Positions 23,963-31,726 are shown, counted from the stretch's first letter. The stretch: DNA of 38,097 nucleotides from Candidatus Zipacnadia bacterium (GCA_029820295.1 JALGVA010000034.1:1-38097), one strand, 5' to 3'. Made by a program: numbers and translations. Notes: generated from the sequence alone by a model not told the origin.

Positions 23963-25117
23963 TCACGGGACGAACGGGTCGCCGAGCTGCTGGATGATCT
24001 CGAAGACTTCGGGTCGCATGATCTCCGGTCGCGGCGCGGTGCCGCTGTGGATCATCGCCCGGATCTCGGTGCCCGAGAAGGGCAGGCACATCTCGCCCTC
24101 GTGCGGGCAGGTGCGGTTGCTGGCCACGCGCCCGCAGGTGCAGCAGTACCAGAAGTCGCCGCGGATGGTGATGGGCTGGATCTCCAGCTCCCCCGCCATC
24201 GCCTCGAACTTCTCGATGGCCTCCTCCTCGCCGTAGAAGCTGCCCACCCCGGCGTGGTCGCGGCCGATGATGATGTGCGTGCACCCATAGTTCTTGCGCA
24301 TGATCCCGTGCAGGATCGCTTCCTTCGGCCCCGCGTAGCGCATCTCGGTGGGCAGGATGTTGAGGAACACGCGGTCGGGGTGGAAGTAGTGGGCGATGAG
24401 CGTCTCGTAGGACGCGATGATGATCTCGTCGCGGAAGTCGCCCGACTTCTTCTTGCCGATGATGGGCTGGATCATCAGCGCGTCCACCAGGCCGAGTACC
24501 GTCTTCTGCAGGTCCTCGTGCCCGGCGTGCGGGACATTGCGCGTCTGGAAGGCGCACACCGTGCGCCAGCCGCGCTCGGCGAACACCTCGCGCGTCTCCG
24601 CCGGGAACAGGTTGTGCTTCGCGTGCACCCCGCGGTCGTTGTCGATCAGGTCCACGGTGCCGCCCACCGCCCAGTCGCCGCGGGCGTGATAGCCCGCCAC
24701 GCCCGGATGGGCGGTGTCGCCCGTGCCGAATACCGACTCCGCCGCCGCGGCCTTATCCCACTCGTAGACCTCGCTCACCGTGAGCAGTGCCACGGGCGTC
24801 TCCGGCGCCGACCTCGCGACCAGCACGACCTCCTGGCCCTCGGCGACCGCGTCGGGGTCGTCCACGGTCAGGAAGATCGGGATGGTGAAGATGGTGCCAT
24901 CGGGCAGGCGCTCGTTGTTGACGATCCCGGCGAACTGCGCGCTCGTGACGAACCCCTCGAGGGGGCTGAACACGCCGCGCGCGATGTTGCGCGCGTCCCC
25001 GGCGATCTCATCGGGCACCACGAGCGTGGGTATGTCGGCCAGGCGCTTCATCAGGTCCTCGCGGGCCTCGCCCACCAGAATCCGATCAACCAGCTTGCCA
25101 CCATGCGGGGCGATCAT
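23963..25117 (-). CDS. sat: Sulfate adenylyltransferase (ATP sulfurylase)
   Basis: This 384-residue protein is a monofunctional Sat. It has the N-terminal P-H-G-G-K-L-V, the ATP-site motif QTRNVPHAGHE (HxxH kept, with the usual P-L-H changed to V-P-H), GRDHAG and FSGTEIR. A CCTCG...CPH cluster near the C-terminus may bind zinc. It makes adenylyl sulfate from ATP and sulfate, which CysC then phosphorylates. The ATG at 25117 is chosen because the family normally begins close to PHGG and AAGGAG lies 13 bp upstream; the ATG at 25144 would add nine residues. An AT-rich palindrome with TATAAT lies just upstream. Confidence 0.93.
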   Translation of the reverse strand: MIAPHGGKLVDRILVGEAREDLMKRLADIPTLVVPDEIAGDARNIARGVFSPLEGFVTSAQFAGIVNNERLPDGTIFTIPIFLTVDDPDAVAEGQEVVLVARSAPETPVALLTVSEVYEWDKAAAAESVFGTGDTAHPGVAGYHARGDWAVGGTVDLIDNDRGVHAKHNLFPAETREVFAERGWRTVCAFQTRNVPHAGHEDLQKTVLGLVDALMIQPIIGKKKSGDFRDEIIIASYETLIAHYFHPDRVFLNILPTEMRYAGPKEAILHGIMRKNYGCTHIIIGRDHAGVGSFYGEEEAIEKFEAMAGELEIQPITIRGDFWYCCTCGRVASNRTCPHEGEMCLPFSGTEIRAMIHSGTAPRPEIMRPEVFEIIQQLGDPFVP

Positions 25118-25167
25118 CTCTGCACACAGACTCCTTCCGTGCATCCGAGCGAAACGGTCCGCATGAG

Positions 25168-25191
25168 CTTACACTATTATAAGAGTGCAAG
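25168..25191. promoter_or_regulatory. AT-rich 24-bp palindrome over the sat promoter region
   Basis: The sequence from 25168 to 25191 is a dyad with 10 of 12 base pairs matched. Its outer parts are CTTxCACT and AGTGxAAG around the centre TTATAA. On the minus strand it contains TATAAT (25181 to 25176), a likely -10 element for sat. It stands out in a GC-rich genome. It is probably an operator; I cannot name the regulator. Confidence 0.6.
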
Positions 25192-25279
25192 TCAAGTGAG
25201 CTTCGGGACTCGTGAGCAGGCTGTGAGGCAGGGCAGGCCGGATCGACGGATGCTTCCTCGAACACACATTCGTGTCGAC

Positions 25280-25308
25280 TTGACTCGCCCCGCGATGCCG
25301 GATATGAT
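25280..25308 (+). promoter_or_regulatory. Strong sigma-70-type promoter
   Basis: TTGACT (25280-25285) and TATGAT (25303-25308) are separated by exactly 17 bp, each one base from the consensus. Transcription should start near 25315, about 30 bp before the ribosome site of the 46-residue membrane protein gene. Confidence 0.8.
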
Positions 25309-25309
25309 A

Positions 25310-25323
25310 CGAACTGTAGTTCG
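25310..25323. promoter_or_regulatory. LexA-type SOS box (GAAC-N4-GTTC)
   Basis: CGAACTGTAGTTCG is a 14-bp palindrome (12 of 14 bases symmetric) that fits the GAAC-N4-GTTC operator of Gram-positive-type LexA. It begins one base after the -10 element and covers the predicted transcription start, the place where a repressor would block the promoter. lexA itself is not in the window, so LexA binding is inference. Confidence 0.65.
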
Positions 25324-25343
25324 AATAGAGAGGAGTCAGGCGC

Positions 25344-25484
25344 ATGGAGCATCTGCTGACGCACATAACCGGCCTCGATCTTGCACTCGGGCTGGTGCTG
25401 CTGGTCGTCTACCTGTGGCAGGAGCCCGACGAGCGTGCCACCGACAGACCGCAAAGGGGGCTGGACACGAGCGCCGCAGACTGA
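25344..25484 (+). CDS. Small single-pass membrane protein, candidate SOS-induced
   Basis: This gene of 46 codons plus stop encodes a protein with a short N-terminus, one hydrophobic segment at about residues 8-25 (including GLVLLVVYLW) and a polar, charged tail ending in D-T-S-A-A-D. GAGAGGAG lies 8 bp before the ATG, and a near-consensus promoter overlapping a LexA-type box lies upstream. I recognise no family. By analogy, small SOS-induced membrane proteins such as SidA or TisB stop division or depolarise the membrane, but there is no sequence match to claim. It diverges from sat and is followed after 83 bp by a lipoprotein gene on the same strand. Confidence 0.75.
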   Translation: MEHLLTHITGLDLALGLVLLVVYLWQEPDERATDRPQRGLDTSAAD

Positions 25485-25567
25485 TAGGATAGCATGGAGG
25501 AATCGCGGGCGCGACCGGCGAACCCGCATGTACTGCTCGAACCCACCGGGACAAGGGGAGAAGCGTC

Positions 25568-25795
25568 TTGAAGGCTGTCTACCTGGCTGTCGCGCTCATG
25601 ATGCTGTTCATCATCGTGCTCTCGGCGTGTGAGGGCGGCAGTCTGCCCTTCCGGGGGGACGGCAACGGAGATGGCAATGGCACGTCACCCCCCGACGGCA
25701 ACGGTGACGGCGGCAACGGTGGCACTACGCCACCTCAGCCGCCCCCCATCGATGGCGGGGATGGCCTCACGCCGCCCGATCCGCCCGTGATCTAG
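25568..25795 (+). CDS. Small lipoprotein with Gly/Asn/Asp- and Pro-rich tail
   Basis: This 75-residue protein has a signal peptide with a hydrophobic core and the lipobox L-S-A-C, so Cys21 should carry the lipid anchor. The mature part is low-complexity: G-D-G-N repeats, then Pro-rich. The start is TTG at 25568, with GGGGAG 8 bp upstream; other codons give no better site. A 25-codon frame from the ATG at 25494 ends in a TGA that overlaps this TTG, which may couple translation, but its ribosome site is weak and I do not call it. The gene probably shares the transcript of the upstream small membrane protein and ends at the terminator at 25822-25850. Confidence 0.7.
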   Translation: MKAVYLAVALMMLFIIVLSACEGGSLPFRGDGNGDGNGTSPPDGNGDGGNGGTTPPQPPPIDGGDGLTPPDPPVI

Positions 25796-25821
25796 CGCGC
25801 AGCGCGGGCCCGCGAATCGAG

Positions 25822-25850
25822 GAGCACGCCCGGCGACGGGCGTGCTCTTT
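25822..25850 (+). terminator. Intrinsic terminator
   Basis: GAGCACGCCC (25822-25831) and GGGCGTGCTC (25838-25847) form a perfect 10-bp stem with a 6-nt loop, followed by TTTCG. It lies 27 bp after the lipoprotein stop and 20 bp before the 3' end of the convergent secreted-protein gene, so it may serve both strands. Confidence 0.85.
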
Positions 25851-25869
25851 CGCGTCACGGCATCGGCCG

Positions 25870-27813
25870 CTACCCGCCGGTCGCCGCCGGCAGCTCCCCT
25901 CCCACGCTCAGGTTGAGCGCCGGTGACGCCCACAGGTAGTCGGCCGGTAGCTCCACCGGCAGCGTGCGCGTTTCCACGTAGTTGCGCAGCAGCTCCTCGG
26001 TCAGACCCAGCGGCAGTGCCTCATCAACCAGCGTCATGGTGTGCCGCAGGTAGTTGGCGAAGCGCATCTCGCCCACCGCGGTGATCTCGTGGCGCCCCGG
26101 GATCTGGCGCTCATCGAGCTGATCCACGCGCACCCGCGACTGCGCCACCTCCTGCCTCACCCGCCGGTCGCCCACGTGCTCGGCGAACTCCTCCAGGCTG
26201 CCGAACTCAGACGCCGGCCCGACCTCGACCAGCAGCGTCACGCGCACGTCGAACAGCGGCTCGGACAGCCGGTAGGTCTCGCGCCGTCCGTAGACCGTCA
26301 GCATCAGCGAGTCCATGTTCCCCTCGGCGTACCACGTGAGCACGCCGGGCTTGACCTCCGTCCGCGGCGTAGTGCCGACCGCGACATCGAGGATCTTCAC
26401 GCCCAGGTAGGAGCTGCCCCGCCGCACCGCGATGGTCCCGTTCTGCCCGACCGCCTCGGGCTCGCCAATCCACTCGTGCCGCCCGACGATGACCCGGTCG
26501 ATCTGATCGCGCCGGCCCAGTACGCCGCGCACCGCCGCCTGCGGCCGCAGGCCGACGCCGATCCCGTCGAAGTTGAAGCTGCACAGCGCCAGCGAGCCGC
26601 TCTGCGCGCTCTGCACCGTCGCCGGACCGCCCAGCACGTAGAAGTAGCTGGTCGGCCGCTCGGGCAGGTCGCAGGTGGCCAGCACCGGGATCGACGAGCC
26701 CTCCACCCCGCCGCTCATCGTCCCCAGTGACATCCCCGGCGCGACCCACGTGCAGGTACTGCTGGCCTCGGCGCCCGCATGCTCGTCGGCGGGCGTGCGC
26801 GTGCGCACCTCCGCGGCCGGACGCGGCTCCTCGGCCAGCGCCAGCAGATCGGCCGGCGGCGCGTAGTCCGACAGCGCGAAGTACATCGCCAGCGGGGCCG
26901 CCTCCCGGCACTCGGCCACCGCCGACGGCAGGTCGCACGCCAACAGGTAGCGGCCGACGCCGGTCTGGGCAAGGTAGTCGGCGGGGTAGGCCGAGCCGAT
27001 GGCGCCCGTGACCATCACCGACTCCGGATCGTAGCGCTGCAGCATGTCCGCGTAGTAGACGCGCAGCGCGGTGTCCGCCCGGGCGCGCGCCTGGTCATCG
27101 CCGGCGTACTGCCACGCCCAGCGCAGGCCGCCGATACGCAGCGCATCGAAGGTCGGACTGTGCACCCCATCGGGGCCGCGCGAGCGCAGCCGGCTCACGA
27201 TCGTGCCGACCGCCTCAGCGCCGGCGGCCTGCGCGTCGGCGTCCTCCACCACCGCCGCCAGGCTGCACACCGCCCCGGCCCACATCGCCAGGCCGAAGCC
27301 CTCCGACGGCCGGTCGGGCGCAGCCAGCAGCCCGTCCAGCGCCAGACGCACCGACTGCCGCAGGCGGGCCTGCACGATCGGGTCCTCGGCGCTGCGCGCG
27401 GCGTAGGCAAGTGCGGGGGCGAGGTAGGTGGTGGCGGTCGCATCGGGCGCATCCGGCTCATCGCCCATCCAGGGGAACAGCCCGCGCGTCGGCGAGCCTT
27501 CGGCGGTGTCCTGATGGGCCAGCGCTGCGTCGATCACCTGCCAGACGCGCTCGGTCTGCTCGCCGGTGGCAAGCAGCGCCGCCGCGTAGTTCACGCTGCT
27601 CTCCGCGACATTCAGCCGCCCGTTCTGATCACGCACCAGGTGGCTGGCCTCGTCGTAGTAGGGGATCTCGTCCCGGCGGTCGAACAGCTCATCGCCGTAG
27701 CTCGCGGCCAGAGCCGCCAGGTGCATGCCGTATTCGGCCGCCGATCCCGGCGCGGCAACCAGTCCGGCCACGGCCAGCACCGCGACGACCCGGTGCAACC
27801 AGCCCATCCTCAT
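25870..27813 (-). CDS. Large secreted protein of unknown function
   Basis: This 647-residue protein begins with a signal peptide (M-R-M-G-W-L-H-R, hydrophobic core, then P-G-S-A-A at about residues 22-26). The first half is rich in Ala/Leu helices with regularly spaced Trp and Gly (A-L-D-G-L-L, F-G-L-A-M-W-A-G, L-R-W-A-W-Q-Y-A), which looks like an alpha/alpha toroid as in many glycan-active enzymes. The second half is beta-strand-rich. I recognise no family or catalytic motif. AAGGAG lies 4 bp before the ATG at 27813; an ATG two codons later is an alternative. It follows the ribosomal operon terminator. Confidence 0.7.
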   Translation of the reverse strand: MRMGWLHRVVAVLAVAGLVAAPGSAAEYGMHLAALAASYGDELFDRRDEIPYYDEASHLVRDQNGRLNVAESSVNYAAALLATGEQTERVWQVIDAALAHQDTAEGSPTRGLFPWMGDEPDAPDATATTYLAPALAYAARSAEDPIVQARLRQSVRLALDGLLAAPDRPSEGFGLAMWAGAVCSLAAVVEDADAQAAGAEAVGTIVSRLRSRGPDGVHSPTFDALRIGGLRWAWQYAGDDQARARADTALRVYYADMLQRYDPESVMVTGAIGSAYPADYLAQTGVGRYLLACDLPSAVAECREAAPLAMYFALSDYAPPADLLALAEEPRPAAEVRTRTPADEHAGAEASSTCTWVAPGMSLGTMSGGVEGSSIPVLATCDLPERPTSYFYVLGGPATVQSAQSGSLALCSFNFDGIGVGLRPQAAVRGVLGRRDQIDRVIVGRHEWIGEPEAVGQNGTIAVRRGSSYLGVKILDVAVGTTPRTEVKPGVLTWYAEGNMDSLMLTVYGRRETYRLSEPLFDVRVTLLVEVGPASEFGSLEEFAEHVGDRRVRQEVAQSRVRVDQLDERQIPGRHEITAVGEMRFANYLRHTMTLVDEALPLGLTEELLRNYVETRTLPVELPADYLWASPALNLSVGGELPAATGG

Positions 27814-27910
27814 CAGGCTCCTTCCCGTGCGCACAGGCCCCATGCCCATCCGCCTCTGCGTCTGCGACAATAGACCCCCCGCGGCCCTCCGATGTTTCGC
27901 GCCCCGAACA

Positions 27911-27944
27911 CGAAAGGGCCGCCATGGAGGTGCCATGGCGGCCC
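27911..27944 (-). terminator. Intrinsic terminator of the ribosomal protein operon
   Basis: Read on the minus strand, GGGCCGCCATGG and CCATGGCGGCCC form a perfect 12-bp stem with a 5-nt loop (27916-27944), followed by TTTCG. It lies 51 bp after the rpsI stop and 100 bp before the start of the secreted-protein gene. Confidence 0.88.
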
Positions 27945-27994
27945 ATGCCTGCGCCATCAGGCGTGCACCCGCGGCTGCCGGTGCGGAGCGCCGC

Positions 27995-28390
27995 CTAGCG
28001 CTTGGAGAACTGCTTGCCGCGCCGCGCCTTGCGGAAGCCGGCGTGTTTGCGCTCCTTGACCCGCGGGTCGCGCGTGAGCAGACCCACCGGCCCGAGCACC
28101 GCGCGGTTGTCGGGGTTGGCGTCCACCAGCGCCTTGGCGATCCCGTGCCGCACCGCGCCCGCCTGCCCGGACAGGCCGCCGCCGAGCACCACGCACCGCA
28201 CATCATAGCGGTCCTCGGTCTCGGTCGCCACCAGCGGCTCACGCACCAGCACCGCCAGCCGGTCGCGCTTGAGGTACTCGCGCGCGGGCTGCTCGTTGAT
28301 CGTCACCTGGCCCGATCCGCCCGGGATCAGCCAGACCTTCGCGACGGCGGACTTGCGCCGCCCGGTTCCGTAGCCTTCGTAGTTCGGCAT
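27995..28390 (-). CDS. rpsI: 30S ribosomal protein S9
   Basis: This 131-residue protein carries the S9 landmarks: GTGRRKSAVAKV at the N-terminus, GGGLSGQAGAVRHGIAKAL in the middle, and the basic end KARRGKQFSKR whose tail reaches the P-site tRNA. It follows rplM by 35 bp and is the last gene before the operon terminator. The ATG at 28390 has an AGGAGGA site upstream. Confidence 0.97.
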   Translation of the reverse strand: MPNYEGYGTGRRKSAVAKVWLIPGGSGQVTINEQPAREYLKRDRLAVLVREPLVATETEDRYDVRCVVLGGGLSGQAGAVRHGIAKALVDANPDNRAVLGPVGLLTRDPRVKERKHAGFRKARRGKQFSKR

Positions 28391-28425
28391 GCTGTCCTCC
28401 TGCGTCCTGTCGCTGTGCGCCGCGC

Positions 28426-28863
28426 CTACGCCTCCGGCAGCGGCTGCGGCTGCTGCGCCGAATGCGGGTGCTCCGACCCCGCGTAGACCTTCAACTTCTT
28501 GAGCATCTGCCGGCCCAGCGAGTTGTGCGGCAGCATCCCGCGCACCGCCTGCCGGATGACCTCCTCGGGCCGGCTGGCGATCAGGTCGCCGTAGGAGCGC
28601 GACCGCAGGTGCCCGGGGTAGCCGGTGTGCCAGTAGCGGATCTTGCCCTCGGGCTTGTTGCCCGTCAGCTCGATCCCGGCGGCATCGACCACGATGACGT
28701 GGTCGCCGCAGTCCACATGCGGGGTGTAGCAGGGCTTGTGCTTGCCGCGCAGCACCGCCGCGATCTGCGTCGCCAGCCGGCCCAGCACCCGGCCCTGCGC
28801 GCTCACGATATACCACTCGCGCTGGACCTCGCCGGGCCTGGCCGAGACTGTCTTGTTGTTCAT
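28426..28863 (-). CDS. rplM: 50S ribosomal protein L13
   Basis: This 145-residue L13 has [15 protein letters not shown] near the start and Y-T-P-H-V-D-C-G-D, then [12 protein letters not shown] before the C-terminus, as in other L13 proteins. The last 15 residues (Ser, Gln and Pro rich) vary between lineages. It is usually paired with rpsI, as here. GGAGGAAGG precedes the ATG. Confidence 0.97.
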   Translation of the reverse strand: MNNKTVSARPGEVQREWYIVSAQGRVLGRLATQIAAVLRGKHKPCYTPHVDCGDHVIVVDAAGIELTGNKPEGKIRYWHTGYPGHLRSRSYGDLIASRPEEVIRQAVRGMLPHNSLGRQMLKKLKVYAGSEHPHSAQQPQPLPEA

Positions 28864-28904
28864 GCGCCCTTCCTCCTAAGCAGCGAAGGCGGCCGTGCCT
28901 CGCC

Positions 28905-29639
28905 TCAGTAGATCACCTTGATCAGCGACAGCCCCTGCGGCGGCGCCACCAGCGGCACCCGCCGGCGGTCGCGTCCGGCCAGGATCATCCCGACCTCCTC
29001 GACCGCCAGCCGCCCGCGCCCTACCTCCACCAGCGTCCCCACCATGCGCCGCACCATCATGTAGAGGAACCCGCCGGCCTCGGCGCGTATCTCCACCAGC
29101 TCGCCCTGGCGCTCCACGTCGAGCCGGCGCAGCTCGCGCACCGTGTCCGCCACCGAGCCCCCCGATGAGCTGTAGGCCACGAAGTCGTGCGTGCCCAGCA
29201 GGTGCTCGGCGCCGGCCCGCATCAGCTCCACGTCCAGCGGCTCGGTCACGTGCCAGGCGTAGCGGCCGATGAACGGCGACGGCAGCTCGCGGTTGAGTAT
29301 CCGGTAGGCGTAGAGCTTGCCCACCGCGTCGTAGCGCGGATGGAAGTCCGCCGGCACCTCGGTCGCGCTGACCACGCTCACCGCATCGGGGAGCAGGCAG
29401 GTCAGCGCGCCGGCGATACGCTCGGTCGGTATCGGCCTGTCGGTCTCAAAGGTCGCGGTCTGTCCCAGGGCATGGACGCCGGCGTCGGTGCGCCCGGCGC
29501 CCGTGATGGTCACGTGTTCGCCCAGAAGCTCCCCGAGCGCGTGCTCCAGCTCCTGCTGGATGGTCGGCAGCCCGGGTTGGCGCTGGAAGCCATGGTAGTC
29601 GGTGCCGTCGTACTGCACCACGAGCAGCACCCGTCGCAT
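28905..29639 (-). CDS. truA: tRNA pseudouridine synthase A
   Basis: This 244-residue protein is TruA, which makes pseudouridine at positions 38-40 of many tRNAs. The catalytic Asp52 lies in G-A-G-R-T-D-A-G-V-H-A. Other landmarks are QYDGTDYHGFQRQ at the N-terminus and FLYMMVRRMVGTLVEVGRG in the C-terminal half. It lies 19 bp after rplQ and 41 bp before rplM, the common rplQ-truA-rplM-rpsI order, but without the ecf genes that many Firmicutes carry here. Confidence 0.97.
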   Translation of the reverse strand: MRRVLLVVQYDGTDYHGFQRQPGLPTIQQELEHALGELLGEHVTITGAGRTDAGVHALGQTATFETDRPIPTERIAGALTCLLPDAVSVVSATEVPADFHPRYDAVGKLYAYRILNRELPSPFIGRYAWHVTEPLDVELMRAGAEHLLGTHDFVAYSSSGGSVADTVRELRRLDVERQGELVEIRAEAGGFLYMMVRRMVGTLVEVGRGRLAVEEVGMILAGRDRRRVPLVAPPQGLSLIKVIY

Positions 29640-29658
29640 GGCGCCTCCGTCGCGAACG

Positions 29659-30012
29659 TCAGTCGGTCAGCTCGAGGATCGCCATCTGGGCGTTGTCGCC
29701 GGCGCGCCGCCCCGCGCGGATCACGCGCGTGTAGCCGCCGTCGCGGTCGGCGTAGCGCGGCGCGATCTCCTCGAACAGATGGGCCACGAGTTCCCGATCG
29801 CGCACCTTGCGCAGCACCCGCCGCCGCGCGTGCAGGTCGCCGCGCCGCGCGGTGGTGATCAGCCGCTCGGCGATGCGCTGGGTCTCCTTGGCCTTCTGGA
29901 CGGTCGTCTTCACCCGGTTGTGGCGGAACAGCGCGTCCACCTGGCTGAGCAGCATGGCCATGCGCTGGTCGGCCGGCCGGCCGAGCTTCCGGTGGTCATT
30001 GCGATGTCGCAT
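29659..30012 (-). CDS. rplQ: 50S ribosomal protein L17
   Basis: This 117-residue protein starts M-R-H-R and has K-L-G-R-P-A-D-Q-R, T-T-V-Q-K-A-K-E, and Y-A-D-R-D-G-G-Y-T-R-V near the end, as in bacterial L17. The ATG at 30012 gives the family-typical start; the frame extends 8 codons upstream. It follows rpoA by 42 bp. Confidence 0.96.
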   Translation of the reverse strand: MRHRNDHRKLGRPADQRMAMLLSQVDALFRHNRVKTTVQKAKETQRIAERLITTARRGDLHARRRVLRKVRDRELVAHLFEEIAPRYADRDGGYTRVIRAGRRAGDNAQMAILELTD

Positions 30013-30054
30013 CGTTTCGTCCCTCGCAAGCGGCACGCGTCGCCGCGGTCTGGT

Positions 30055-31047
30055 CTAGCCGTCCTCTTCCTCCACCAGCTCCTCGGCGGCAGCCGGCTCA
30101 CGGAGGCTCAGTCCCAGGGCGGCGAGCTTCTCGATGACCTCTTCGAGTGACCGCTTGCCGAAGTTACGGATGCCCAGCAGGTCATCCTCGGTCTTCTCCA
30201 GCAACTCACCGACCGTGTCAATGTTCTCCTTCTTGAGGCAATTGAAGGTGCGCACCGAGAACTCCATCTCCTCGATGGGGTAGGCGAGGACCTGGTTGCG
30301 GACCTCCTCCTCCTCGGCGACCTCCTCCTCCTCTTCCACCTCGGGCAGCTCGATCTCGCTGAAGATCGTGATGTAGCGCACCAGGATCTCGGCCGCCTTG
30401 CGCACCGCGTCGTCGGGCATGATGGTGCCGTCGCCCCACACCTCGAGCATCAGGCGGTCGAGGTCGGTGCGCGCGCCCTTGCGCGTCGCCTCGACGCGGT
30501 AGGTGCAACGCGCGATCGGCGAGAACAGCGCATCGAGCGCGATCACGTCGCCGGGCCGCTTCTCGCGCCCGGGCTCCTCGACCGGCCGGTAGCCGGTCGA
30601 GCGCTCGATCCACAGGTCGATGAGCAGCACCGAGTCGTCCTCGGTCAGGGTGGCGATGTGAATCTCGGGGTTGATGATCTCCACGCCCGGCGGGCACGTG
30701 ATGTCGCCCGCCAGCACCTCGCCCTTGCCCTCGGCCTCGATGTGCGCGACCAGCTCCTCCTCGTCGTCCTCCGCACCCTCATCGTGCACCTTGATGGCGA
30801 GTTCCTTGATGTTCAGGCACAGCTCGGTGGCGTCCTCGTAGACGCCGTCGATGGTCGTGAAGGCGTGCGGAACGCCTTCGATGCGCACATCCGTGACTGC
30901 TGCGCCCGGGATGTGCGCCAGCAGCACGCGCCGGAACGCATTCCCCAGCGTATGACCAAAGCCACGCTCCAGCGGCTCGATGGCGAACTTCCCGTACTTG
31001 TCGGAAAGCTCGAGTGCCACCATGCTGGGGGCGAGCTCTTCTATCAT
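30055..31047 (-). CDS. rpoA: RNA polymerase alpha subunit
   Basis: This 330-residue protein has the N-terminal assembly domain (Y-G-K-F-A-I-E-P-L-E-R-G-F-G-H-T-L-G-N-A near residues 18-37) and the C-terminal DNA- and regulator-contacting domain (LLGIRNFGKRSLEEV). The linker between them is strongly acidic, with E-E-E-E-E and E-E-E-E runs near residue 240, and the tail ends E-E-E-D-G. GGAGGAG precedes the ATG at 31047. It lies between rpsD and rplQ, the usual alpha-operon place. Confidence 0.97.
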   Translation of the reverse strand: MIEELAPSMVALELSDKYGKFAIEPLERGFGHTLGNAFRRVLLAHIPGAAVTDVRIEGVPHAFTTIDGVYEDATELCLNIKELAIKVHDEGAEDDEEELVAHIEAEGKGEVLAGDITCPPGVEIINPEIHIATLTEDDSVLLIDLWIERSTGYRPVEEPGREKRPGDVIALDALFSPIARCTYRVEATRKGARTDLDRLMLEVWGDGTIMPDDAVRKAAEILVRYITIFSEIELPEVEEEEEVAEEEEVRNQVLAYPIEEMEFSVRTFNCLKKENIDTVGELLEKTEDDLLGIRNFGKRSLEEVIEKLAALGLSLREPAAAEELVEEEDG

Positions 31048-31096
31048 GGTTTGCTCTCCTCCGCCCTGCTGTGTGACGCGACGCCGGTGCCGGCCA

Positions 31097-31726
31097 CTAG
31101 CGCGAGTAGAATTCGACGACCTGCTGTTCGTCCACGTCCACGTTGATGTCGTCCGGCTCGGGCAGCCGGCGGACGGTGATGGTCTGGTTGGCGGCATCGA
31201 CCTCCAGCCAGTCCGGCACCTCATAGCCGCGCGCGAGCGACTGCACGATCGACTGCAGTTCGCGACTGCCCTCGCGCACCTCGATGACATCGCCCTCGCG
31301 CACCTCGCGCGACGGGATGTCGCACACGCGGCCGTTGACCGCGATGTGCCGATGGCGCACCACCTGGCGCGCCTGCGCCTGGCTGGACGCCAGGCCCGCG
31401 CGGCGCAGCACGCTGTCGAGCCGGCGCTCGAGCAGCGACAGCAGCATGAAGCCGGTCACGCCCTTGGCGTGCAGGGCGCGCGCCACATAGCGGCGGAAGG
31501 GCCGCTCGAGCACGCCGTAGATGGCGCGCAGCTTCTGCTTCTCGCGAAGCTGCATCGCGTAGTCGGACGGGCGCCGCCGGCCGCGGCGCTGGTTGCCGTG
31601 CTCCCCGGGCGGATAGCTCTTGCGCTCCATCGCGCACTTGGGGCCGTGACAGCGCTCGCCCTTGAGGAACAGCTTCTGCCCCTCGCGCCGACAGAGTCTG
31701 CAGACTGGTCCGGTGTATCGCGCCAT
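31097..31726 (-). CDS. rpsD: 30S ribosomal protein S4 (zinc-type)
   Basis: This 209-residue protein begins MARYTGPVCRLCRREG and has two further Cys in CHGPKC, forming the four-Cys zinc site of the C+ type S4. The S4 RNA-binding domain follows, with RLDSVLRRAGLA and the R-Q-V-V-R-H-R-H-I-A-V-N-G segment. S4 starts 30S assembly and in many bacteria represses its own operon. GGAGG lies 12 bp before the ATG. Confidence 0.97.
   Translation of the reverse strand: MARYTGPVCRLCRREGQKLFLKGERCHGPKCAMERKSYPPGEHGNQRRGRRRPSDYAMQLREKQKLRAIYGVLERPFRRYVARALHAKGVTGFMLLSLLERRLDSVLRRAGLASSQAQARQVVRHRHIAVNGRVCDIPSREVREGDVIEVREGSRELQSIVQSLARGYEVPDWLEVDAANQTITVRRLPEPDDINVDVDEQQVVEFYSR

Noticed and set aside
25168-25191. 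NrdR box reading of the AT-rich palindrome
   Set aside because: The spacing between ACAC and GTGC is 10 bp, against 8 in NrdR boxes, and no ribonucleotide reductase gene is near.
25176-25195. TTGACT and TATAAT on the minus strand as a complete sat promoter
   Set aside because: The two hexamers are only 8 bp apart, too close for sigma-70; only the TATAAT is likely to be used.
25680-25740. Copies of the ACGGCAACGG tag inside the lipoprotein gene
   Set aside because: They simply encode the Gly-Asp-Gly-Asn repeats of the protein and are not part of the intergenic palindrome family.
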